A DNA stretch of 26,637 nt, taken from NCBI GenBank assembly GCA_029939535.1, contig JAOZST010000036.1, positions 1-26,637 on the forward strand, in the 5' to 3' direction. A program made the position numbers and the translations under genes. This DNA comes from NBML01 sp029939535. Lineage in GTDB: Bacteria > Desulfobacterota > Desulfobacteria > Desulfobacterales > Desulfobacteraceae. Of the stretch, positions 16,071 through 23,635 are shown one piece after another. The notes under the pieces are model-generated. The model was not told the DNA's origin. It made no database searches and was given only the letters and a program-made list of their open reading frames with translations. Numbering within the stretch: the first letter of the stretch is position 1; the number at the start of each line of letters is the position of its first letter.

Positions 16071-16657
16071 TGGAAAATTTTAAATTAGGGAAAATGCACC
16101 TTAAGATAGCAGGTGTGACTGCCTGTCTTGTAATTGGTATCAGTGCAATTGCATGGGCTTCTGCAGAAGGTGGTGCCCATAACAGCTGGCTGAAGATTGA
16201 TACCTGGAAGGTTTTGAATTTTGGTATTCTTGCCCTGGCCGGGTTTTTTATTGCAAAAAAGCCTGTTGCAAAGTTTTTCTCATCCCGCACAAGGGACATA
16301 GAAGAAGAATTAAGCCAATTGGAAGAGAAAAAAGCAGGTGCACAAAAAAAACTTGCCGAGTATGAAGAAAGGTTTAAAAATATTGATCAGGAATCTAAAC
16401 AGATTGTTGAAGAATATATTAAACAAGGCGAAGAAGCCAAAAAAAGAATTATCTCAGAAGCTGGAGCCCAGGCTGCAAAACTGGAAGATATGGCAAAACG
16501 CAATATTGAACAGGAATTTAAGGCAGCCAGGGCAAAACTTCAACAGGATATTGTTGAGCAGGCAATGGAACAGGCCGAGGCATTTATTAAAGAATCCATT
16601 TCATCTGAGGATCAGGATAAACTGGTTGATCAATATTTGAAAAAGGTGGTGGCATAA
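16070..16657 (+). CDS. atpF: ATP synthase Fo subunit b
   Basis: The 195-residue peripheral-stalk subunit carries two hydrophobic stretches. The first (about 8-28) ends in AWASA like a signal peptide, and the second (about 45-62, VLNFGILALAGFFIAKKPV) is the usual b-subunit anchor. A long charged helix follows. An extra N-terminal hydrophobic segment is known in related delta-proteobacterial b subunits. Both ends overlap neighbours by a single base (TGATG, TAATG). Confidence 0.93.
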   Translation: MENFKLGKMHLKIAGVTACLVIGISAIAWASAEGGAHNSWLKIDTWKVLNFGILALAGFFIAKKPVAKFFSSRTRDIEEELSQLEEKKAGAQKKLAEYEERFKNIDQESKQIVEEYIKQGEEAKKRIISEAGAQAAKLEDMAKRNIEQEFKAARAKLQQDIVEQAMEQAEAFIKESISSEDQDKLVDQYLKKVVA

Positions 16658-17208
16658 TGAAAAATTTAACGGTTTCAAGACGTTATGCCAAGGCATTGAT
16701 TCTCATAGGCCAGGAAGATGGTCAGGCTGAACAATATAATGAAGAGCTTGAGGCTCTGGTCGGACTTTTTAACACCCAGAAAGGGTTTGAGAAGACATTG
16801 ATTAATCCCCTGTTTAATAAAAATGACCGGAAAAAAGTGCTTCAGGCAGTTCTTGCTGCAACTGATTTTTCTGCTGTTATGAAATCATTCCTGTTTCTTT
16901 TATTTGATAAGGGCAGGATAGGATTTTTAAGGGATATTGCCTCCTATTATAAAGATCTGGCAGATGAACTTAAAGGAGTTGTCAAGGCCAGTGTCACATC
17001 TGCAACAGAGCTTTCGTCGGAAGCTGTGGATAAAATAAGGGAGTCATTGTCCAAAAAGACCGGTAAAAACATTATTCTGAATGTTGAGCAGGATCCAAGC
17101 CTCATTGGCGGTGTGGTAACAAAAATTGGTGATCTTGTTTTGGATGGCAGCGTGAGAACTCAGCTGGTCAATATGAGGGAAACATTAAAAAAAGGTGAGA
17201 GTGTCTAA
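16657..17208 (+). CDS. atpH: ATP synthase F1 subunit delta
   Basis: The 183-residue protein matches the delta/OSCP family: N-terminal RRYAKALI, helical domain to about 110, and the C-terminal GGVVTKIGDLVLDGSVRTQL segment (about 149-168). It connects the b/b' stalk to the alpha subunits. It overlaps atpF and atpA by one base at each end (TAATG). Confidence 0.96.
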   Translation: MKNLTVSRRYAKALILIGQEDGQAEQYNEELEALVGLFNTQKGFEKTLINPLFNKNDRKKVLQAVLAATDFSAVMKSFLFLLFDKGRIGFLRDIASYYKDLADELKGVVKASVTSATELSSEAVDKIRESLSKKTGKNIILNVEQDPSLIGGVVTKIGDLVLDGSVRTQLVNMRETLKKGESV

Positions 17209-18722
17209 TGGAAATTAAAGCTGAAGAAATTAGCCAGATAATAAAAGATCAGATCAAAGGATTTGATGCAGAAGTTGATTTGAGTGAAACAGGTGTTGTT
17301 CTTTCTGCGGGTGATGGTATTGCCCGGGTATATGGTCTGGAAAAAGTCAAGGCTATGGAGCTGGTTGAATTCCCCGGTGGAATTCTAGGCCTTGCCTTGA
17401 ACCTTGAATCAGACAATGTGGGTGTTGCAATCCTGGGGGATGATAAAGTTATCAAAGAGGGTGATGTGGTTAAAAGAACTGACCGTATCGCATCTGTTCC
17501 TGTGGGTGAAGCACTCCTGGGCCGGGTTGTTACCACGACTGGTGAGCCGGTTGACGGAAAGGGCCCCATTAATTCTGATATTTATATGAATATGGAGTTG
17601 GTAGCTCCCGGTGTTATTGCCAGAAAAGGTGTTCATGAGCCCTGCTATACAGGTGCCAAGGCAGTTGATGGCATGACCCCTGTTGGTCGTGGTCAGCGTG
17701 AGCTTATCATTGGTGACCGTCAGATTGGTAAAACAGCCGTAGCTGTTGATGCCATTATTGCCCAGAAAGAAAGTGGCATCAAATGTATCTATGTTGCCTG
17801 CGGCCAGAAAAAATCAACCGTTGCCCAGGTTGTAGCGGCCCTGGAAGAGCATGGTGCCATGGAATATACCACGGTAGTTGTGGCATCTGCTTCTGAATCA
17901 GCAGCCATGCAGTATCTGGCTCCCTATGCAGGATGTGCCATGGGTGAATATTTCAGGGACAAGGGCGAACATTCCCTGATTATCTATGATGATCTTTCAA
18001 AACAGGCAGTTGCCTATCGTCAGGTTTCCCTGCTTCTCAGAAGACCTCCTGGACGTGAGGCATTTCCCGGGGATATTTTTTACAATCATTCCCGTCTGCT
18101 GGAAAGATCTGCAAAACTCAGTGATGCTGAGGGGGCAGGGTCCTTGACGGCACTTCCCATCATTGAAACCCAGGAAGGAGATGTGTCTGCCTTTATTCCT
18201 ACAAATGTTATTTCTATTACCGATGGTCAGATTTTCCTGGACAAAGACCTTTTCTTTGCCGGAATAAGACCTGCCATTGACGTTGGTCTATCCGTATCAA
18301 GAGTTGGGGGCGCAGCCCAGGTAAAAGCCATGAAGCAGGTAGCAGGTACCTTGCGCCTGGATCTTGCTCAGTTTCGTGAATTGGAAGCCTTTGCCGCCTT
18401 TGGCTCAGATCTGGACGAAGCCACCCAGAAACAGCTGACCCGTGGTGAACGCCTGGTTGAACTTTTAAAACAACCCCAGTTCAAGCCTCTTCCCATGGAG
18501 AAAATGGTGACTGCTCTCTATGCAGGAACCAAAGGGTATATTGATAAATATCCCAGAGAAGCTGTTGCAAAATATGAAGAAGGGCTTTATCCCTTTGTTG
18601 AAAATCGTTTTCCTGAGATTTTTTCCGGCTTAAAAGAAAAACAGGAAATTACTTCAGAGATTGAAGGCAAACTAAAACAATGCCTGGAAGCCTATGACGA
18701 AGAGTTCAAGGATACCATCTAA
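17208..18722 (+). CDS. atpA: ATP synthase F1 subunit alpha
   Basis: The 504-residue non-catalytic nucleotide-binding subunit. The P-loop GDRQIGKT is at residues 169-176, and LIIYDDLSKQAVAYRQ is the Walker B region. The alpha signature PAIDVGLSVSRVGGAAQ is present. Length and position are standard. The start overlaps the atpH stop by one base, and the next gene follows after 61 bp. Confidence 0.99.
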   Translation: MEIKAEEISQIIKDQIKGFDAEVDLSETGVVLSAGDGIARVYGLEKVKAMELVEFPGGILGLALNLESDNVGVAILGDDKVIKEGDVVKRTDRIASVPVGEALLGRVVTTTGEPVDGKGPINSDIYMNMELVAPGVIARKGVHEPCYTGAKAVDGMTPVGRGQRELIIGDRQIGKTAVAVDAIIAQKESGIKCIYVACGQKKSTVAQVVAALEEHGAMEYTTVVVASASESAAMQYLAPYAGCAMGEYFRDKGEHSLIIYDDLSKQAVAYRQVSLLLRRPPGREAFPGDIFYNHSRLLERSAKLSDAEGAGSLTALPIIETQEGDVSAFIPTNVISITDGQIFLDKDLFFAGIRPAIDVGLSVSRVGGAAQVKAMKQVAGTLRLDLAQFRELEAFAAFGSDLDEATQKQLTRGERLVELLKQPQFKPLPMEKMVTALYAGTKGYIDKYPREAVAKYEEGLYPFVENRFPEIFSGLKEKQEITSEIEGKLKQCLEAYDEEFKDTI

Positions 18723-18783
18723 CCCGTTTATTAGATTTTATCGTGAATATATTCAATAACTTATAGGTGTAAAGGTAGATATA

Positions 18784-19677
18784 ATGGCGACTTTAAAAGA
18801 AGTACAATCCAAAATAGTCAGTGTAAAAAAGACTAAACAGATTACCTCTGCTATGAAGATGGTCGCCACCTCAAGATTACGCGGTGCCCAGAACAGCATG
18901 GAGGCGTTTAAGCCCTATGCCGGCAAATTTGCTGAAGTTCTGGGGAGTATTGCCGGGAAATCCGGCGAAGGTGCAAGCCCTCTGCTTGTCCCCCGCGAAG
19001 AAGTCAAAAAGGTGGTCCTGCTCCTCTGCACATCAGACAGAGGACTCTGTGGCGGTTTTAATAATAATCTGATTGATAAAGCTGAAAAATTAATCAAATC
19101 CGAATTTGAAGGCAAGGATGTTTCCCTGGTTTGCTTTGGTAAAAAAGCAAGGGACTGGGCAAAGAAAATTCCCAACTCCATTGATGAGGAGTATATTGGT
19201 GTGGTGGGTGGAAATATCAAATTTTCAGTGGCATCCACTTCCGGACAAAAACTCATAGACTCTTTCCTTGAAGGGGCTGTTGATGAAGTATATCTGATTT
19301 ATTCCCAGTTTGAAAACATGGCAAAACAGATTCCCACCCTAAAACAGATTCTTCCCATTCCCTCCCTGGACGAAGTGGTTGAAGAAACAGAAGAGATAGC
19401 AGGGGGAGAGTTCCTTCCTGAGCATATCTGCGAACCATCTTCTGAAGCACTTTTGGGTGAAATGCTGCCAAAAAATATTTTTATTCAGATATATGATGCT
19501 CTGCTCCAGACATCCACCAGTGAACATGCGGCTCGAATGAGAGCCATGGAAAATGCAACCAAGGCATGTGAGGACATGGTGGACGAACTCCAGACAATAT
19601 TCAACAAAACAAGACAGGCCGGCATTACGTCAGACCTCATGGATATTGTTGGTGGTGCAGAGGCACTTAAGGGATAG
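18784..19677 (+). CDS. atpG: ATP synthase F1 subunit gamma
   Basis: The 297-residue rotor-shaft protein. N-terminal KKTKQITSAMKMVATSRLR and C-terminal RMRAMENATKACEDMVDEL are the family signatures that form the central coiled coil; SDRGLCGGFN marks the conserved Rossmann-like part. An AAAGGT site lies about 8 bp before the ATG. It lies in the normal order between alpha and beta. Confidence 0.98.
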   Translation: MATLKEVQSKIVSVKKTKQITSAMKMVATSRLRGAQNSMEAFKPYAGKFAEVLGSIAGKSGEGASPLLVPREEVKKVVLLLCTSDRGLCGGFNNNLIDKAEKLIKSEFEGKDVSLVCFGKKARDWAKKIPNSIDEEYIGVVGGNIKFSVASTSGQKLIDSFLEGAVDEVYLIYSQFENMAKQIPTLKQILPIPSLDEVVEETEEIAGGEFLPEHICEPSSEALLGEMLPKNIFIQIYDALLQTSTSEHAARMRAMENATKACEDMVDELQTIFNKTRQAGITSDLMDIVGGAEALKG

Positions 19678-19723
19678 ATAAGATTATACTTAAATTGATA
19701 AAACAGCTTTTAAGGAGAAAAAA

Positions 19724-21130
19724 ATGGCTGAGAATATAGGTAAAATATCGCAGGTACTGGGTGCTGTTATTGACGTTGAATTTGAACCGGGAAACCTTCC
19801 TCCGGTCCTGACGGCTCTAACCATTACAAACCCTGCCATAGGTGACATGGAAGACAATCTGGTTGTGGAAGTTGCCCAGCACCTGGGTGACAACGTGGTT
19901 AGATGTATTGGAATGGATGTAACTGATGGCCTCCAGAGGGGCATGGCAGTTAAAGATACAGGCGGTCCAATAATGATGCCTGTTGGTAAAGCATCTCTCG
20001 GGCGGGTTCTTAACGTTGTGGGTAGACCGGTTGACGGTCTGGGCGAAATTTCCCAGGAAAAAATGCTTCCCATCCACAGGCATGCGCCTGCCTTTACCGA
20101 GCAGGATACAACTGTGCGGGTTCTTGAAACCGGTGTGAAGGTGATTGACCTTCTGGTTCCCTTTCCCCGTGGCGGTAAAATGGGTATGTTCGGCGGTGCC
20201 GGTGTTGGTAAAACCGTTATCATGATGGAAATGGTAAACAACATTGCCATGCAGCATGGTGGGATTTCAGTATTTGGCGGAGTTGGAGAAAGAACCCGTG
20301 AAGGTAATGACCTTTACCATGAGATGAAAGATTCCGGGGTTCTTCCCAAATGTGCTCTGGTATATGGTCAGATGACAGAACCTCCGGGAGCAAGGGCCAG
20401 GGTTGCACTTTCCGCCCTGACCTGTGCCGAATATTTTCGTGATGAAGAGGGACAGGACGTGCTTCTTTTTGTGGATAATATTTTCCGTTTTACCCAGGCT
20501 GGTGCAGAAGTATCTGCTACCCTGGGTCGAATGCCATCAGCTGTCGGGTATCAACCTACACTTGCCGTTGACATGGGGGAACTTCAGGAACGTATTACTT
20601 CCACTGACAAAGGCTCCATCACAGCAGTCCAATGCGTTTATGTGCCTGCCGATGACTTGACAGATCCTGCCCCTGCCACAACATTTGCCCATCTGGATGG
20701 AACGGTTGTTCTTTCCCGGCAGATTGCAGAGCTGGGTATTTACCCTGCTGTGGATCCCCTTGATTCAACTTCAAGGATTCTGGATGCAGCTTACATTGGT
20801 GAAGACCATTATAATGTAGCCCGGGTGGTCCAGCAGACCCTGCAAAAATACAAAGAACTTCAGGATATTATTGCTATCCTTGGTATGGATGAGCTGTCAG
20901 ATGAAGATAAAATCACTGTACAACGGGCCAGAAAGCTCCAGAAATTTCTATCCCAGCCCTTCCATGTTGCAGAAACATTTACAGGCATGCCAGGTAAATT
21001 TGTAACGGTTGAAGACACTGTAAGATCGTTTAAAGAAATCATTGAAGGCAAACATGATGATCTTCCAGAAAATGCTTTCTACATGGTTGGTTCCATTGAA
21101 GAAGCCATTGAAAAGGCTAAGGCTGAATAA
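19724..21130 (+). CDS. atpD: ATP synthase F1 subunit beta (catalytic)
   Basis: The 468-residue catalytic subunit. The P-loop GGAGVGKT is at residues 157-164, GERTREGNDLY carries the catalytic glutamate, LLFVDNIFRFTQAG is Walker B, and PAVDPLDSTSR is the beta signature. AAGGAG precedes the ATG. Identification is certain. Confidence 0.99.
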   Translation: MAENIGKISQVLGAVIDVEFEPGNLPPVLTALTITNPAIGDMEDNLVVEVAQHLGDNVVRCIGMDVTDGLQRGMAVKDTGGPIMMPVGKASLGRVLNVVGRPVDGLGEISQEKMLPIHRHAPAFTEQDTTVRVLETGVKVIDLLVPFPRGGKMGMFGGAGVGKTVIMMEMVNNIAMQHGGISVFGGVGERTREGNDLYHEMKDSGVLPKCALVYGQMTEPPGARARVALSALTCAEYFRDEEGQDVLLFVDNIFRFTQAGAEVSATLGRMPSAVGYQPTLAVDMGELQERITSTDKGSITAVQCVYVPADDLTDPAPATTFAHLDGTVVLSRQIAELGIYPAVDPLDSTSRILDAAYIGEDHYNVARVVQQTLQKYKELQDIIAILGMDELSDEDKITVQRARKLQKFLSQPFHVAETFTGMPGKFVTVEDTVRSFKEIIEGKHDDLPENAFYMVGSIEEAIEKAKAE

Positions 21131-21147
21131 ACATTGGGAGGAATATC

Positions 21148-21555
21148 ATGGCTGATAAACTATTTCTTGAAGTAGTTACCCCAGAAAAGGCAATTGTCAG
21201 TGAAGAGGCTGAGATTGTAGTGGCGCCAGGTTCAGAAGGTGAATTCGGTGCCCTCAAAGGGCATACCACATTTCTGACCTCTTTGAAAACGGGTGCTCTC
21301 AGGTACAAAGATTCCAAAGGACAAGAAAGGCTTCTTTTTATCAACGGAGGGTTTGCAGAAGTATTGCCCGACAAAGTGACCATCCTGGCTGAATCTGCCG
21401 AACGTAGGCAGCATATAGATGTTGCACGTGCCCAGGCAGCAAAGGAGAGAGCAGAGCGACGTCTCAGTGAAAAAGCTGCTGATAATGATCTTGTCAGGGC
21501 GGAAGCAGCTTTGAGACGAGCCATTGGCAGGATTAAAATTGCAAATATCAAATAA
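21148..21555 (+). CDS. atpC: ATP synthase F1 subunit epsilon
   Basis: The 135-residue rotor subunit has the N-terminal beta-sandwich (FLEVVTPEKAIVSEEAE, GEFGALKGHTTFLT) and the C-terminal helical hairpin rich in Ala/Arg (ARAQAAKERAERRL, RAEAALRRAIGRIK) that can inhibit ATP hydrolysis. A GGGAGGA site precedes the ATG. Last gene of the operon, followed by a strong terminator. Confidence 0.97.
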   Translation: MADKLFLEVVTPEKAIVSEEAEIVVAPGSEGEFGALKGHTTFLTSLKTGALRYKDSKGQERLLFINGGFAEVLPDKVTILAESAERRQHIDVARAQAAKERAERRLSEKAADNDLVRAEAALRRAIGRIKIANIK

Positions 21556-21610
21556 TAATGTGAATCTGGAATTTTAATTTTTAGATAAAATTGTTCAGCA
21601 GATTAAAAAC

Positions 21611-21652
21611 AAAAAAGGGGATGCTTTTATGGATGGAAGCATCCCCTTTTTT
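21611..21652 (+). terminator. Rho-independent terminator of the ATP synthase operon
   Basis: A perfect 16-bp inverted repeat (AAAAAAGGGGATGCTT at 21611-21626; AAGCATCCCCTTTTTT at 21637-21652) with a 10-base loop. The G/C-rich core GGGGATGC and the closing T-run are textbook. The A-run on the left makes it potentially active on both strands. Confidence 0.95.
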
Positions 21653-21677
21653 ATAGTTACAGCAGAAACCCAGGGTT

Positions 21678-22511
21678 ATGGGAATAAATTTTATGGGAAT
21701 TGGAATTATGGAAGCTCAGAATAGGCAGACCAGATTGGATACCAAATCAGGTAATGGAACAAATGATATAGCCATTGTTATACTTGCTGCAGGCAGGGGA
21801 AGCAGAATGAAATCTGATAAACCCAAGGTTCTTCACAAGGTAGCAAAAAAAAGTATGGTGACCCATGTCCTGGATAGTGCTGTGGGATTGACCCGGGGTA
21901 ATGTTTATGTGGTTGTCGGCCATCAGGCCCAGTTGGTGAAAGATGTGATCAGTCAGGTTTATCCAGTCAATTTTGTATTTCAGAAAAATCTGCTTGGAAC
22001 CGGTGATGCTGTAAAGCAGGCTTTGCCCCATCTTGACCCAAATGTGAAGGATGTACTGGTATTGTGTGGGGATGTGCCTTTGATCAAGGAAAGTACGCTT
22101 GTGGATTTGCTGGAAAATCACAGGAAAACAAAAGCAAAATTAAGTGTTCTGGCTGTTAAGGTCACAGATCCTTTTGGATACGGCAGGATTGTATTGGATG
22201 AAAAAGGTGATGTGGCATGTATCCGGGAAGAGGCTGATGCAACAAAAGCAGAAAAAAAAATAACAACTATAAATGCCGGGATTTATTGTTTTGAGAGAAT
22301 ATTTATTGATGAGGCCATAGATAATATCCGTCCGGATAACAGACAGTCTGAATATTATTTAACAGATCTGGTTGAGATTGCCAGGTCCAGAAAAGAAAAA
22401 ATAAGTGTTGTGGTAACGGATGATTCAAGACAGGTTATGGGTGTGAATACCCTGGATGAGCTTGAGATAGCCGAATCCATGATCCAACAGATTGAAAATG
22501 AATTACCTTGA
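21678..22511 (+). CDS. glmU: Single-domain UDP-GlcNAc pyrophosphorylase (GlmU N-terminal half)
   Basis: The 277-residue protein matches GlmU's uridylyltransferase domain end to end: LAAGRGSRM (36-44) with KPK reaching Lys50, GTGDAV, LCGDVPLI, a YLTDLVE segment, and the closing GVNTLDELEIAES. It makes UDP-GlcNAc from GlcNAc-1-phosphate and UTP for peptidoglycan and LPS. The left-handed beta-helix acetyltransferase half of normal GlmU (about 200 further residues) is missing: a plain TGA follows, 50 bp before the N gap, so the gap did not cause this. Starts at 21678, 21693 or 21708 are all possible; conserved sequence begins near residue 30. The start lies about 25 bp after a strong terminator. 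Confidence 0.88.
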   Translation: MGINFMGIGIMEAQNRQTRLDTKSGNGTNDIAIVILAAGRGSRMKSDKPKVLHKVAKKSMVTHVLDSAVGLTRGNVYVVVGHQAQLVKDVISQVYPVNFVFQKNLLGTGDAVKQALPHLDPNVKDVLVLCGDVPLIKESTLVDLLENHRKTKAKLSVLAVKVTDPFGYGRIVLDEKGDVACIREEADATKAEKKITTINAGIYCFERIFIDEAIDNIRPDNRQSEYYLTDLVEIARSRKEKISVVVTDDSRQVMGVNTLDELEIAESMIQQIENELP

Positions 22512-22561
22512 CTTTCTCAAATATTTTGAACTATACTAAATTTCAACTAAACACTTTGTGA

Positions 22562-22661
22562 NNNNNNNNNNNNNNNNNNNNNNNNNNNNNNNNNNNNNNN
22601 NNNNNNNNNNNNNNNNNNNNNNNNNNNNNNNNNNNNNNNNNNNNNNNNNNNNNNNNNNNNN
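22562..22661. other. Scaffold gap of 100 N whose flanks overlap
   Basis: The 23 bases just left of the gap (22539-22561) and just right of it (22662-22684) are identical, beginning AATTTCAACT and ending CTTTGTGA. The two contigs therefore most likely abut or overlap and the gap is artificial. If merged, the glmU-zapB spacing would be about 54 bp. Confidence 0.9.
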
Positions 22662-22688
22662 AATTTCAACTAAACACTTTGTGAGACT

Positions 22689-22961
22689 ATGAAAATGGGC
22701 AATGAATTTATTAAAAATACGTTTGAAGATATTGACATTAAAATTGATCTTTTATTAGAACTTTGTCAGACCCTGCAAGTGGAGAATGCAGAATTGCTTT
22801 CAAAAATTAAGCATTTGGAGGCGAATCTGAATGAAAAGAAAGAGACAGAAAAGTTATACTCTGAACAGGAGACTTTAATTAAATCAAAAATTGATGGGCT
22901 TTTAACAAAATTGGATAGTTTCTCTAATGATGTGCCCTCAGATTATCAATCAAACGTGTGA
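22689..22961 (+). CDS. zapB: ZapB-like small coiled-coil protein
   Basis: The 90-residue protein is almost entirely a heptad-rich coiled coil (about 14-78; IDLLLELCQTLQVENAELLSKIKHLEANL), the architecture of ZapB, which links ZapA-bound FtsZ rings. It sits 27 bp upstream of zapA. Coiled coils have low sequence specificity, so the call leans on size and neighbour. Its ribosome binding site is weak. Confidence 0.7.
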   Translation: MKMGNEFIKNTFEDIDIKIDLLLELCQTLQVENAELLSKIKHLEANLNEKKETEKLYSEQETLIKSKIDGLLTKLDSFSNDVPSDYQSNV

Positions 22962-22988
22962 CCGTGAAAATTCGGTAAAGGGATTTCA

Positions 22989-23282
22989 TTGGATGAAATT
23001 GTTAAAATCGACCTTTTTGGGGAAGAATTCAGATTTAAACCGGACAAACTGGTAAAGGATCCGGATAAAGTTGCACAACATTTAAAGGATTATATCAATG
23101 AAGCAGAGACACTATTCCAGAATAAGGCCACAGGCAGGAATAAAATAGTGGTATTGCTTCTTGCAGCCATGAATCTGTCAAAGGACTTTTACGAGCTGAA
23201 GCAGCAGCATTCTGAGCTGGAAAGAGATGTGGAAAAAAGGATTTCGTCTCTGATGCATAAAATTGATAAAGGGATTGAATAA
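22989..23282 (+). CDS. zapA: Cell division protein ZapA
   Basis: The 97-residue protein starts with VKIDLFGEEFRF and continues into KVAQHLKDYINEAETLF and a C-terminal coiled coil, the ZapA fold that bundles FtsZ. The start is a TTG at 22989 with AAGGGA five bases upstream; the nearby ATG at 22993 is in another frame. The 6S RNA gene follows immediately, and the zapA - 6S RNA association is widespread in proteobacteria. Confidence 0.88.
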   Translation: MDEIVKIDLFGEEFRFKPDKLVKDPDKVAQHLKDYINEAETLFQNKATGRNKIVVLLLAAMNLSKDFYELKQQHSELERDVEKRISSLMHKIDKGIE

Positions 23283-23305
23283 AATAGTAGTTAAGTTTGT
23301 ATAAC
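23275..23305 (+). promoter_or_regulatory. Candidate promoter of the 6S RNA gene
   Basis: TATAAC (23300-23305) ends six bases before the proposed RNA 5' end at 23311. A TTGAAT (23275-23280) at the end of zapA is a possible -35 with a 19-bp spacer. The -10 box is well placed; the -35 is weak. Confidence 0.5.
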
Positions 23306-23310
23306 AAAAA

Positions 23311-23494
23311 GCCCCTGCAATGTGCGTGATTGTATGACAGTCTTTGTCCTAACGCATAGTAAAAAGGGAGTTCACTCTGATACTGGTGTGCTAGGTTCCG
23401 CATTGTATGGAAAAGCCTGAAGGTATTATTGGACACCCAACTTTTTGAACCCTTGGTTCAAAGCCTTAAAAAGCAACACGGCAGTCTGTGGGGG
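23311..23494 (+). ncRNA. ssrS: 6S RNA
   Basis: 6S RNA binds sigma-70 RNA polymerase and mimics an open promoter. The ends pair: CCCCTGCA near 23312-23319 with the TGTGGGGG run ending at 23494. Inside, TTGAACC (23445-23451) and GGTTCAA (23455-23461) form the same 7-bp stem as in E. coli 6S RNA, as I recall that sequence, with a different 3-base loop. The segments GGAAAAGCCTGAAGG and CACGGCAGTCTGTGGG also resemble it. The length of about 184 nt equals the E. coli RNA. Placement directly after zapA and before rny supports the call. Ends are approximate. Confidence 0.85.
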
Positions 23495-23635
23495 TAATTG
23501 TTATACACAATATTCTTTTTCTATCCTTCCCCAATGGGTATCCCATCCCATAGTTTTATAAATCCATATTTTATTTTATAGAGGTTAACAATAGAATCTA
23601 TGCTGGTGTCAATGGCATTTTAGGAGAATTATTGA
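23495..23635. other. Leader region between 6S RNA and rny
   Basis: An AT-rich 141-bp stretch. It holds a 5-bp inverted repeat followed by T-rich sequence just after the RNA (ATTGT...ACAAT, then ATTCTTTTT), which may be a weak terminator, and a small hairpin ATGGG-TAT-CCCAT at 23534-23546. AGGAG at 23622-23626 is the rny ribosome binding site. No ORF is seen. Confidence 0.5.

Noticed and set aside
21678..22561. Frameshift or gap truncation as the cause of the short GlmU
   Set aside because: The domain ends at its natural boundary with a clean TGA, and neither the 50 bp before the gap nor the sequence after it reads as hexapeptide repeats in any frame.
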